The notes under the pieces were generated by a model. It saw nothing but the letters and a program-made list of their open reading frames with translations. It had not been told where the DNA came from and made no database searches. From Theristus sp. LFF4_11 (lineage: Eukaryota > Nematoda > Chromadorea > Monhysterida > Xyalidae), in the NCBI GenBank assembly GCA_030248135.1, contig JASANC010001532.1, forward strand, positions 1-64,000: a stretch of 64,000 bases of DNA. Direction: 5' to 3'. Shown here piece after piece: positions 9,106 to 21,002 of this stretch. Each line of letters begins with the position of its first letter. The first letter of the stretch is position 1. A program made the position numbers and the translations under genes.

Positions 9106-10529
9106 ATGGTGATAACGTACAAGCAGGATATGCCGCCGGCTGGTGGCTACGGCAAGATCCCTGTGAATCGCACATACATGCGCACGTGGTTTACTGGTAA
9201 GTGGGGATGGCACGAAAAAAACGTTTTTTTCACGCCAAAATTAAAAAAACGATTTTGTATCAATTGAATCCGCCACTCAATTGTGCGGGAAAAGCAACGT
9301 TTTGATTATTGTTCACGAACCGACAAGGACACTTTTAACCAGCTTTTCTTGCTCAATTGTGTGTTTGGCTAAGTCCAGAGTAATATTCTGGAGTTAGATT
9401 GCCATTTTGGAGAAAACGACGTGTAAAAAAGTTTTGTTTTGACAAAAAAAACAAAAACCCAATTTTTTTTAACCCTACTGTAAGGCATGCCGTCTGAATG
9501 CTGTGTGTTAAGTCAGTTGATTCTTGTCACAAAAAGCAGATCACCAGAGCGCTTTGCTGCAGGCAAACGTTTTGCGCTGGCGACGTTTGGCAGCTACTGC
9601 TTTCTGAGCATGAACACGAGATTTCAGCAGCGGCGAATGCGGTTGGTCTCTTATGATACTGAATATTTGAGTTGTCACTTCACTTACTTATTCGGGTAGC
9701 ATTGAATGATAGAGAAAATGGTAAATCGAACAAATTCAACCTACAGACGATCACTGAATGAGTTCGCATAAAAAACGCCGAAACAGTAGTTTGATGCAGG
9801 GGGCGTGCATTGTTGGACAACGACATATACGTTTCGATGGAGCCGTTCATCATGGCCGAGCGCGATCGAAAGTCGGTGCATTCTGCAAATTGTGCTGCTT
9901 TGAAAGATATTCAGTCCGCAATTGAAAGAAAGCTCGTAGTTGACAAAAACAACCAGCAATCACAAGGGGCGTTTAGCAATTAATTTTTTTGTGCGTACGC
10001 ACGGACACGACACTTAAAAATAGCCACGCGGTTTAGAAATCGTGTCGTGCGTGCTATCTTAATGCATTACAGACACGATTAGTTTGCGCACGGGATTTAG
10101 AACAACGTCTATGCGTGCGGACGAAAAACTAAATGGTGTTTTCGCCTTCATCCAGGTTTGCTGCACAAACGTACGCCGCGAGGCAGCAGCAAACCTCAAA
10201 TCATTTCTCGTGATCCGTAAAAAAGTAACCGCATGTTGTTCTTGTTTTCCAGTTGGCTGAAGTTCCTGCGAAAATCGCGCGATGTCGAGCACGAGCTGAT
10301 GAAGAACAAAGCGGGCTGGAAGCCGGGCACCTGGTATGGTGAGCCGATCTTCTTCACGACCGAAGCGGACGACAAATGGTTCGATCCGTGTTTCCTCGAT
10401 CTCTATGCGCTTCCATCGAACATCGAACGTCAACGTGCGATGGAGTGGCACTGGACGCATCAGCAATATGCCGGCCCAAAGTGGTATGACAAATACTGGC
10501 CGCAGTTTCTCGCGGGACGCTGCAAATAG
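9106..10529 (+). CDS. NDUFA13: NADH dehydrogenase 1 alpha subcomplex subunit 13 (GRIM-19)
   Basis: This is an accessory subunit of mitochondrial complex I, in the inner membrane. Exons are 9106-9196, 9548-9641, 9800-9871 and 10253-10529, with matching phases and 177 codons. The start YKQDMPPAGGYGKIPVNRTY carries the family's QDMPPxGGYG signature. Exon 2 (FAAGKRFALATFGSYCFLS, then TRFQQRRMR) is the single membrane helix followed by a basic stretch. Exon 3 has SMEPFIMAERDR, and its join to exon 4 gives AERDRNWLKFLRKSRDVEHE. Exon 4 holds the GWKPGTWYGEP motif seen in invertebrate members. The protein is longer than the usual ~144 residues because of an acidic/aromatic C-terminal tail ending WYDKYWPQFLAGRCK. 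A different acceptor near 9538 would disrupt phase. A possible AATAAA lies at 10825. Confidence 0.93.
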
Positions 10530-11024
10530 ACGTTCTGTGTTTTTGGAATTCCTGTGTCGTATTGTTAGAAATCAAATGTATTTGTAAATTTCTTTTTTCG
10601 ATGAAAAGTCACAATGGCGAACTTTGCAGAAACGTGCGATAATTGTAAGATTAGTGTAGTTGTTCTTGTGCGTTGAATATTTCTGTAGTTCAGAATTCAG
10701 TGTTGGCCGTTCGGCACATCGCAGAAGTTTTCATATGCTGTCATTAGAGCTCTATTGATGATCATTATCACTGTTCCACATTGGTAATAATGTGCTGAAT
10801 GACGGATTTTGTAGTATTCAAGAAAATAAAAGGCAGTCTTAAAAATGTAGTCGTGCGAATTAGCGGAAATTTCATGGATGATCGATATAAACTGTTCAGT
10901 CAACTGATCGACTGACTGCACCCGACATCGAGAGTGCTTGGGTGTTATCTGTGCGCTGCGTTTCTGAACCACTGGAAAACGCAGAGAGAGAAAGCCATAT
11001 CGTTTGAGAACCAAGGAAACAGCG
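10530..11024. other. GRIM-19 3' UTR and spacer to RELCH
   Basis: About 495 bp separate the GRIM-19 stop from the RELCH ATG, with both genes on the plus strand. AATAAA at 10825-10830 could end the GRIM-19 transcript. Open frames here are antisense or short and have no family resemblance. Confidence 0.45.
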
Positions 11025-14000
11025 ATGGCCAATCCGTTTGAATCGCGTCACACGCGCACACCATCGCCGCCAGTTTTGTTCAACATCGCAAGTCCATCGA
11101 CTCCATCGAGTTGTGAGAATTTCACCGGCGGCGGCACCACGAAACAGCCGGCGCCTCTGAGTGAGCAACCACGCCCGCTGACGCTGGACGCCGCTGCTAA
11201 ACTGTTGCTCGATGAGCATTTCATTTTGAGCGCACTCGAGTTCCACACTGAACTGCTGGAGTCGGGGCGAAACTTGAAACGGCTCACTGATTTCTTCTCG
11301 AATCCGGTGAATTTCGAAAACGCGCACGGCTCGCTCGCGTTCGCTGGCGGCCGACAGGGACACGGCGCCCTGTTGAGTGAGTCTGATGCGCTGCTTGTTT
11401 CAAATTATCACTGATTTTTTTACTGAACTCGGTGCCGCAATTCGAATGTCGGTGTATGGATTGCACAAAAGTGCGCTGATTGTTCACTAGTCCAGTAGCC
11501 AGTGCAGTGAGCAAGCACACATAACAAAAAAACGTCACGAACGCTCTTCAGACCGAACATCAAGTGCGCAAACATTTGACTCGCTCGATTTTACGGCGCG
11601 CTCAGACGATGCAGAGCAACGGGCTGACGATCGGCTTGCAGGTGGCGGTTTGCTTGTGCCGCCCACGCCCACAGTGACTGATTTGAGTTGTTAAAAACAT
11701 GTCAGTTGTCGTCGAATATTTTCAGTGCTTGAATTTGAACTGCGCAAAGCAAAGGAAACGATCTGTTCGCTGCGTGCACAGCTGACCGATGCTTCCGGTT
11801 TGTTGACGATTCCTTTTAACGAATCGAAACGAGTTTCTTGTTTTGTTTTGCGGTTGGCGAAATCGAAACAACGGCGTTTCGCATCGATGGCTGCTTTTGT
11901 TGCGAGCTTCGCGATGATGGCGTTGCGATCAGGCGCATGCCAGTGAGCATCTGTCGGGATTCCGACGGAGGCACGCAGTATCACTGGAGAAATTATATGG
12001 AGTCGCTGTATGGTCACCACATGACGCGCACGACGATGCTGCCATGCACGTGTCGTTTGACACAATCTGTTACTGACGCTGTATGAAGGAAATTTTGTCA
12101 TCGTTGCAGAACAACAACAAACGCTCGAGTCGCAGCACGCTCATCAAGACTCTGCGAAACCGTCAGCCGGCCAGTCCAGTTGGCAGGTGCACTCCGGGGT
12201 GAATGCGAACCTGCCTGCACAGCAGACGCCACCGTTGGCCTATGAAAAGCGAGCCGTGAATTATTTGGTGCATGAATATTTGCTGCAAACCGACTACAAA
12301 ATGACGAGCGTGACGTTCGCCGAAGAGGCTGCTGATCAGGTACTAAAGTGCTGTGCATTCATGCAACTCGCAATGAAAAGTGCGTTCATTCACAACGTCC
12401 AATTGAGTGGTGATGCAGTTTCGCTAGAGTGCGCTCAGTTGCACTGGAGTTCTTGTTGCACAAATTACACCAGTCCGTGTCTTTCGGAGTGGCATCATGC
12501 ACGTGTGACGGCGTGGAACTGGTGGTGGTCCATGCGGTGAGAGAGCACGCATTTTTTGAGATCTGCGGAAATGGTCGCCACATGGCCGCAGGTTCACTGA
12601 GGTGCACCACCACACCGTCGCACGGGCATCAGTAGGATTACCAGATTACCGACACGGTTTTAAGAAGATGCCACTCACGGCCACCACCGGGTGTGTGTGT
12701 GTGTGTGCTGCTGCAAACAGCGAGAACAATGACAAGAAAACGAGAGTGCACGTGGCCGTGAATTCAGGACTTTGAAGACTGGGACGACGTTGGCCTGAAT
12801 GTTGCACGGCCCGTTGATCTGGTCGCGTTGTATCGAGAGTTTTGTCACGCGAGTCCTTCGATGGCACGAATGCAAGACGCAGAGGTGATGTGCAACATGG
12901 ACATGGACATCAATGCGCTCTTTGATGATGACGGACAGTTCATGATGGACCCAACGGAAGCCATGAATAAATTGGTAAAGTGAACACTTTTGCAGCTGTA
13001 AACAAATGGTTTTTCTTTTTGTTGACTCGTGTGACGTACGTGCACTCTGTCTAGTGTCTTTTTTGCAACTGTCTTGGATTTGTGGACTTTTAGAACTCGG
13101 AAAACAATGAATTATTGAAAAGAAACGAAGAGCTTACGACTGAAATCGATCTGCTCAAGGCCGATGTCGTACGGTTAACTGGGTCAGTGTTTTCTGCTTT
13201 TTTAGAACTGCTGAGTTTGGAGTTGTCATAATACGTTTAATGAAATTCGACTGCAGTGAACTAACGCAATTGAGCGATTTGAGCAACCCACTGCGTTCAT
13301 CGACCAGAGCAGACCATCGTGATGCGACGTTCGTTGACCGCAAATCACCAATGTCTAGTCCGGAGAAAGTCACGCGAACCGTGCAAAAACTCCAGTCAGC
13401 GGAACTGATTCAGCGAGAACGGTCGGTTTTTTGTTCGATATTTGACAATCGGAGGTTGCTTGCGTTGCATTGGTTTTGTTTTGTTTCAGGGTCGTCAATA
13501 ACAACTACGTCGCCACAATGCAGCTGATCATCAATTTACACTACGCAGCCGAACAAGAGCAACTCATGCAACAAGTCCGACAATTTCATTTCCCAATTTC
13601 TGTTTTTTTCTTGATAAAACCTTTGTTTTCTTAACATATTCCTGCGCCTCACAGATTGATCCGTGCTTGTCGGAGCCTCAGTTGTCCGTGCAATTGCTCG
13701 CTGAGTCATTGCCGAAAATCGTGCCTAATGTTCTGCTGAATAAACGGGCTGTGAGTGTCCGGTGGCGTTTTTCAAACCGGCTTTGTTTCGCGTTGAAGCG
13801 CTACGAGTGATTGCAGTTTGCTTCGTAGTGATTGGTTGCCGCAAACTGCAGGACGTCATACCGTTGCTTGTTCTGACTTCTTTGTTGGTCGAGCAAGTTG
13901 AGTGCAGCAGTGGCAACACTGAACACAGTGAAACGTGCACGTCTGTGGGCGAAGACAGCGCCCCGCTGTTGGCCGAGTTGTTCAGCGTGATCAAACGACC

Positions 14001-17000
14001 CGACGACACCCAGCGAACACTGTTGGTCGCCAGTTTGACGTATTTTGCTGCGCACGCCGGTGCCACGCGCACTGAGACGCAGCTGCTGCCGCTCTGCTGG
14101 GAACAGGTTTGTACAGGCGGCTCATTCGAACGTGTCACACCGAAATGATCATGATCATGCACTGAAACATGTGCTTGTCGCGCACGAATGTCAGCACTGC
14201 AGTTTATTTTTGAAAATTGAATTTTCAGCTTTGTTCGCGATGTTTCGTGCTTTAGTTTGATTTTTTTGGTTGGTTTTACGATTCAGATGAATCACAAACA
14301 CGAGGAGCGCCGGCTTTTGGTCGTCGAAACGTGCGGTGCCGTAGCGCCTTATTTGCCGGTTGGTACATTTTTTGCATTAATCCATTTTTTGAAGCCCGTC
14401 CCCGAAGAAAATGTGATTTCTAACACACCAAATTCCGCGGGTTTTGGGAGGGAATGGGCGACCAACAATTTTGGGAGCCAAGAGGGGATCAGCTCTTCAG
14501 CGGCACTGTCCGTGCTGAGACGAGGAGCCTTTGGCTGATCGATTAAAGCCCGGCTTTGGTTTTGGTTTCGGTCGCTGCCAGCTGTAGGGCAGCGGTTTCA
14601 AAAGTTGTGGAAACTAGGTGATCTGAATGGAGGGAAACTGGCTGTGAAAGTAATTCAGCAATATTTCTCATGGAGGATCGAGTTCTAGTTTGACCGCTCG
14701 ATTCTTTCTACCGTCTGATTGTGGTGCTTCTGTCCTTGACTGTTGTTGTCCCTTTACTCTTGGCTTAAACCGGATGACTTTGCACGGTGGCGACGTTATT
14801 GTTGATTTGTAGCCAGCGCTTCTGTCATCGTTGGTGCTGTCAATGTTGCAACAGATCTTGGTGGACGACAAATCGCAGCGCGTTCGTGCGACGACGGTGC
14901 GAGCATTGGCGAGCGTCTGTTTGTACGTTGAAGATGGTGACAAGTTCACACAGGTGGGCACGCCAGGGTGTGCTTGTGTTGGACAGGTCTATCGGCAAAC
15001 AGTGACACTGGGCACAACTTTGCATTCACATGAACGCCTGCTCAATCGGCCAACATGCCAACTGCAAAATTGTGTTGTTTACAGTCGAACTCTAAATTAT
15101 AGGCAATCAGCTGATTGGCTGGTGATCACATGATGCATGTTTTCTGTGCGGAAATTAATGTCGAGGCGAGGCGGAGTCTGTCATTGCATAGAAAGCATGC
15201 ATCACGTGATCACCACCAACCAATCGGCTGATTGGCTATAATTCAGAGTTCGACCATAGTCAGATCCATCTCACCGGCATGATGTTGCTAATCAGCAAGC
15301 TAGAAATGAAAATGAGACCAGACAGGCAAATACGAGACCAAGGGCCGACAAAACAGCGTGGGTGTACAGTAGTTCTTGTTGACAGCTGAACGACCTGACG
15401 TGGCGTGCGCTGGTCGACACGGACGAGTCGGTGGTGCTGGCTGCGCAGCACGTGCTGCTGCCTGCGCTCGCTGTCTGGGCAGACGAAATCGGCAAACTGC
15501 AACTGGGCGTCGTCGCGGTCGTCATGCGAAAATTGCTGCAGATATTCACGGTGCGTTGTGCGGGGCGTTTCTGAGGGAGTGGTTGGTCAAATTGAGAGTG
15601 CAGAATGAACTAGGCTACGTTGGCAGAGTCTGGTTATTTAGTTAGATAGATCAGGAATGGCGGAACACAAGTCACGTCCAGTTTTTTCCTGGACATTTTC
15701 TTTGCCACGAAACGAGACACATCTCTCGTCGCAACTTGCAACCCTCTCGTCTCACCAACTGTTTCTATAGCGATTCCAATTCAGGTCGGTGGTTCCAGCC
15801 AATCAGCGAACGAGAAGGTGATGAGTATCTACATCGGCTGTTTGAAGGCGCTTACACCTGTGCTCTTGCTGTCCGTTCTCAGAACCGCTGAACTTAGCAC
15901 GCATCAAATCGAGCACTCTGTACCAGGTCGAACTTTGTACTTTGTAGTTTGTTTGCTTTTAAACCTCGTTTTGTTCTGCATTAGTATTGTTGATTTATTC
16001 AAGCGTGTCGAACCGAACTGGTGTCATTTGCTTTAAAAAAGCCCGTTTGTCATGCACAGGCGCCTGAATTTTAGTTTGGTTCATGATTCACCATGTCTCA
16101 CGATTTTTCACGTGCAGAAATCCGCCAACCTGATAGTCTGGGTTGCTTTGCTGTGCATGACAATCGCAAGCTTTGGAGCACATGAAGCCATTTTGGAGCG
16201 ACGCGTTCCACTGAACAGGCTATTGTGAATTCACTGTTTCGCGGTCACCGTTTCCATGCAGCACTGTGTGTTTTGTGCAGCTGACCGTTTGCCTTTGGTG
16301 GACGAGTGCTACAGTGCCCGTGATCTGTCAACGAATCCAGTCGAGTTCGACCGACTGCTGGTCTGCTTCGACGCGCACACCTCGCTCGAGTGGTACAAGA
16401 CGTGGCCAGCGTTCGATTTTGTGACACGAGAATTGTGAGTGTCCTCTGCAACACTGCTGCAAAACAACGCACCGAGAATCGATGGATTTTGTGGATGACA
16501 ATCAGGCACACACCACAAAATGTTGCCGTCTGTTTCTGAGCTGGTTTGCCGCATGCACGCATTCATGCATGCAGTCACGATTCAGGCGACTTGCTGTTGC
16601 AGCCTGCCGCAGCTTGCACTGGTCATCTGCAAACTTGAGCTCACTGTTAGCCGTGTTCTTGACGGCCTCGTTCACTATGTGCAGCTGTTCTGTCGCACGT
16701 TCGGCCGCGGCTTCACGGTCACAAAGTTCAGGCCGCTTTTTCACCCACTTCTGTACTCGTCAACGTCTGCGCAGAGTAAACCGATCGGGTTTTCAAAAAA
16801 GCTTGTTTTTTACACATTCATTTTGCTGTCATTTGTTTGATTTTTCTCTTCCCAGTTGTTGTTGCATTCGCTCACAGAAACTCATGACGGTTCAACGACT
16901 GACAGTCCTTTCGAAATCGCGGTCGATCTCCGCCACGCAACGCTGCCCATCTACTGTGCTGGCGTGCTCTGCGCATTCCCGAACGATGTCAGTCCAGTTT

Positions 17001-20000
17001 TTTTGCAGATTCCAATTGAACAGAGTTTCATTTTCTGTGTTGTGTTTTTTTAAACAGGCGCAAAAGCTGAAAAAACTATGGTCGATTTCACTGTTTTTGC
17101 AGGACACGGACTGGATGGAACTGAAGAAGCTGCTACGCACGAAACTAACAGAAATGGCTGAGCAGGGCGCGCCGCCAGACGCAATGATTGCGACGTTCGT
17201 GCAACTCTTGTGAGTTCCTGTGCACTGTTGCGCGTTTCAGATTGCCTGCATATCGCACTGCACACACCGACCTATATGGTACGGTACCGACACTTGATAA
17301 TGGCGTTGAACTGATCGACGCGCACATTTGTAAGAGGGTCGTAGTGACAGGCCAACGGCACTGACAACAACAGTTGTGACCAACCAACCACCGTACAACA
17401 ACAGTTGTGACCAACCAACCACCGTACAACAACAGTTGTGACCAACCAATCACTGTACAACAACAGTTGTGACCAACCAACCACCGTACAACAACAGTTG
17501 TGACCAACCAATCACCGTACAACAACAGTTGTGACCAACCAACCACCGTACAACAACAGTTGTGACCAACCAACCACCGTACAACAACAGTTGTGACCAA
17601 CCAACCACCGTACAACAACAGTTGTGACCAACCAATCACTGTACAACAACAGTTGTGACCAACCAACCACCGTACAACAACAGTTGTGACCAACCAACCA
17701 CCGTACAACAACAGTTGTGACCAACCAATCACCGTACAACAACAGTTGTGACCAACCAATCACCGTACAACAACAGTTGTGACCAACCAATCACTGTACA
17801 ACAACAGTTGTGACCAACCAACCACCGTACAACAACAGTTGTGACCAACCAACCACCGTACAACAACAGTTGTGACCAACCAATCACCGTACAACAACAG
17901 TTGTGACCAACCAATCACCGTACAACAACAGTTGTGACCAACCAACCACCGTACAACAACAGTTGTGACCAACCAACCACCGTACAACAACAGTTGTGAC
18001 CAACCAATCACTGTACAACAACAGTTGTGACCAACCAACCACCGTACAACAACAGTTGTGACCAACCAACCACCGTACAACAACAGTTGTGACCAACCAA
18101 TCACCGTACAACAACAGTTGTGACCAACCAACCACCGTACAACAACAGTTGTGACCAACCAACCACCGTACAACAACAGTTGTGACCAACCAATCACCGT
18201 ACAACAACAGTTGTGACCAACCAATCACCGTACAACAACAGTTGTGACCAACCAATCACCGTACAACAACAGTTGTGACCAACCAATCACCGTACAACAA
18301 CAGTTGTGACCAACCAATCACCGTACAACAACAGTTGTGACCAACCAACCACCGTACAACAACAGTTGTGACCAACCAACCACCGTACAACAACAGTTGT
18401 GACCAACCAACCACCGTTGTTGTTGTTCTTCTTATTCACGATCACCCCGTCTTAATGACCGGCTGCACAGAATTTGAGATGCATGCACAGCAGCAGTGTT
18501 GTCTGGTTCCTGGGTAACGACAAACGGATTGTGCAGTGCGCTTCCGCGGCGCTCACGCTTTTGATGATGATGGGACGTGGTAGTTGCGGCGATGGACAAC
18601 AATAACTCAAATCTGATTGTCATGTTGCTGTGATCTCACAAGTTCGTTTGCCGTGAAAGCCAGCGTCTGATTGCTTGTAGCTGTCGCCGTGCGGACAAGC
18701 AGGAGGCGCTGCTGCTACTGCTGCACGAGCAGCTCGCCAACGAGCACGCCGCGTGTCGTCGGCTGTGCGTCGCCGTGCTCTCGGCGCTGGTGCCACTCGG
18801 CGAGCGGCTGCAACGCGAGCTGCTCACGAAACGACTCCTGCCCGCGCTCGTCACGCTCTCCACTGACACCGAACCGTGCGTCTGTTCGTCTTGTACTCTC
18901 TCTGCTGCTTGTGTCTTGTTGCACACAAGATTGTTGTGTCTTGTTGTTGTTGTTGTTCTTGATCGGTTGTGCGCATTCGACCATGTTCGTTTGTTTTGCA
19001 GAAGCGTGCGAGCCGGTGCGTGCAGTGGTCTGATGGCAGTAGCAGAACGAGCGGCTGCTGACAAAGAGGTGCGCCATGGTTGTGGCCCGCAAGATGGCCA
19101 GCTTGAACCGCCGTCTTTGTCTTCTCAACAATAGTTTAGCGCACAATTTTCCATGTTTTTGTTTGTTCACTATTTTTATATCGAATACTTCAGCTGATGG
19201 AGAAAGTGCGTGTCCAGTTAGCGTCACTGTTCTCGGACGACGATGAGACGGTGGCGATGGCGTTGGTGCGTTGCGTCGCACAGGCCGCGCCCAATCTGGA
19301 TGCTCATTTTCGTGACCAATGTGAGTACAGCAAACGCACCACCCAATTCACTCAACTGTCGCCATTTCGCTTTCCTACTTTCGCACTGAGCAGTCTGCTC
19401 AGCATTGCTGCTTGTGTGGCTGCATTCCGAACGCAGCGCAATGCCAGTGATTACAATTCACCAGCCATGCTCACTGTGCTGCAGTCATCCTGCCGCAGCT
19501 GTGTGCGCTGTGCGAACGTGCGTCCGCCATTGACGACGCCGCACTCAGGCAGACGCTCTCCGCCGTTCTGTTTGACGCGTACTCGGCGTTGTCGTGCTGT
19601 TTCGTGAGCACTGCTGCGCTGGCAGAGTCGTTCCTGCCTGGCTTGCGACATTTGCTGCACATTCTCGATCCACAACATGTCAAAATAGCGACCTCCATTC
19701 TGAGAGACGCCGAGACGAAACTGAACCAAGCCGCTGCCGCAACACAGTACGCTGGTACACCAGTTGAGACGGGGTAAGGAGGCGGCCGCTGAGTGACTGC
19801 TGCATTTCAGATATACACGAACTGTATACGCTGTATGCAAACGTGTCGCACCGAAATGACGTCATCTGCTTCAAACTATGCCGCCGAGGCTTTCAGTTTG
19901 ACTGATTCCTTCACGTTAAAAAACACGTGAAGGGGTGAACCAAACCGAACATCTGGTGCTGTGCATGAGAAACGGTCGTTTTTTTAATGATACGATCTCG

Positions 20001-20219
20001 TCAGTGCGACACGTTCGTATGCTATTACCAGATGTTGTGTTCGTTTTCAATGTCAGTGTGTCACCATCGTCATCGTCCGTTGGCAGTTCAACATTGCGAG
20101 CTGACCAGAGCAACAGTGTCGATGAAGTGCGCCAGCGAATGTTTGGCGCGTTCAGGGACATCCGTGACAAGGTCGACCACCATGGCACCACGCTGTTTCG
20201 CAAGAAAGCACAGTCCTAG
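11025..20219 (+). CDS. RELCH: RAB11-binding LisH, coiled-coil and HEAT protein (RELCH)
   Basis: RELCH (KIAA1468) acts at recycling endosomes with Rab11 in cholesterol transfer. I trace 23 exons with consistent phases and 1,181 residues (human is about 1,216): 11025-11376, 11552-11641, 11726-11797, 12110-12339, 12768-12974, 13094-13182, 13257-13421, 13490-13574, 13655-13750, 13852-14106, 14287-14358, 14813-14953, 15386-15550, 15785-15926, 16281-16434, 16603-16775, 16878-16987, 17103-17209, 18681-18875, 19002-19068, 19194-19320, 19485-19773, 20057-20219. Recognisable pieces are ALEFHTELLESGR (near residue 75), VLEFELRKAKETI (coiled coil), KRAVNYLVHEYLLQTDYKMT (LisH-like), FEDWDDVGLN, and HEAT segments such as KRPDDTQRTLLVASL, ERRLLVVETCGAVAPYLP and FLPGLRHLL. 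The acceptor of exon 17 (16878) and the donor of exon 14 (15926) were chosen to keep phase. ATG 11025 fits the family N-terminus. Confidence 0.92.
12691..12707. repeat. GT dinucleotide microsatellite
   Basis: A short GT run lies in the RELCH intron between exons 4 and 5. Confidence 0.8.
15084..15254. mobile_element. Foldback MITE in RELCH intron 12
   Basis: This 171-bp near-palindrome begins GTCGAACTCTAAATTATAG and ends CTATAATTCAGAGTTCGAC. Its arms of about 60 bp each contain CAATCAGCTGATTGG and GTGATCACATGATGCATG. The central ~50 bp is unpaired. It is non-coding. A diverged relative with the same outer GTCGAACTC and AGCTGATTGG words lies at 38754-38905. The target-site duplication is not clear. 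Confidence 0.75.
17364..18418. repeat. 31-bp minisatellite, ~34 units, in RELCH intron 18
   Basis: Uninterrupted units of ACAACAACAGTTGTGACCAA plus an 11-base tail that is either CCAACCACCGT or, with one or two changes, CCAATCACCGT or CCAATCACTGT. I count about 34 units with no spacer and almost no other variation. Each unit holds the partial palindrome CAACAACAGTTG. The minus-strand translations (repeats of VGHNCCCT) are produced by the repeat and are not a gene. The array ends where the sequence turns to GTTGTTGTTGTTCTT near 18415. Confidence 0.97.
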
Positions 20220-20878
20220 CGATGGTTGCGAGATGCACTCTCGTTCGTGTGGATTTTTGTTTGTTCTGTTTTGTTTTGAAAGCAGCATTCATGCGATTTT
20301 GTTCTGTTTCTCAAACTCAAGGTTTGTTGTGTAAGACAGCGACTGCTTGATTGCAAAGATTGAGATGATCAAATAGTGGTTGGATCTTGGATGTGCACTT
20401 GAGTATCTCTGGTATGTTTCAGCTTGACATGTTCCTATTGTTTTCAATTTTTTTTGACTATTACATGTTTTTCTTCTGGTGGTTGTAGCACTCTGTGATA
20501 CAGTTTTAAATGAATTCTGTACAGTGTGCACCTGCAAATCAGTGTTGTGAGCGTTTTCAATCATATTCCCGTGTTGTTTTTTATGATCGATCACCTTGAC
20601 TATTTTGGCAGAAGTTGTTGGAAATTATATTGGAAAATACAAACTGTACATAAAGAATCAGAATCGGAAACCTGTTTTTTATGAACAAGTGCGTTGTACT
20701 AAACTGAGAAATATCGCTGAATATCTAAAAAGCAGTTGTTTGCTGTTGAACTGGATAGTGAGCTGGATCCGGCTTTGGCTCGTGTCGGTACTGCAATCGG
20801 TAATAAACACCTTGAGAACAACGTGGTGTAAAACGTGCACTGATTGCATTTTGTACATGTTTTACATGTGAATGAAGA
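20220..20878. other. RELCH 3' region between convergent genes
   Basis: This A/T-rich sequence separates the RELCH stop from the end of the minus-strand membrane-protein gene. AATAAA at about 20802-20807 is a candidate RELCH polyadenylation signal. The open frame at 20596-20871 (+) has no recognisable domain and no good start; I do not call it. Confidence 0.4.
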
Positions 20879-21002
20879 TCATCCATAATCATGCAACGGT
20901 GTAACGGAACGTGATGAATCTGCCGCCGTGCGTGGAGCCCGCGATTTGGAAATAAGCGGCAATGTTGCCCAGCCGACAGCGACATTATTCTTCACGATCC
21001 AT

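Noticed and set aside
10059..10466. 135-codon antisense frame over GRIM-19
   Set aside because: It overlaps the well-supported last exon of GRIM-19 and has no recognisable content.
17145..18255. Overlapping minus-strand open frames of 61-204 codons
   Set aside because: They translate the 31-bp minisatellite. A 31-base unit cycles through all frames, giving long open stretches by repetition only.
17364..18418. CRISPR-like array
   Set aside because: Direct repeats are contiguous with no unique spacers, and the context is a eukaryotic intron.
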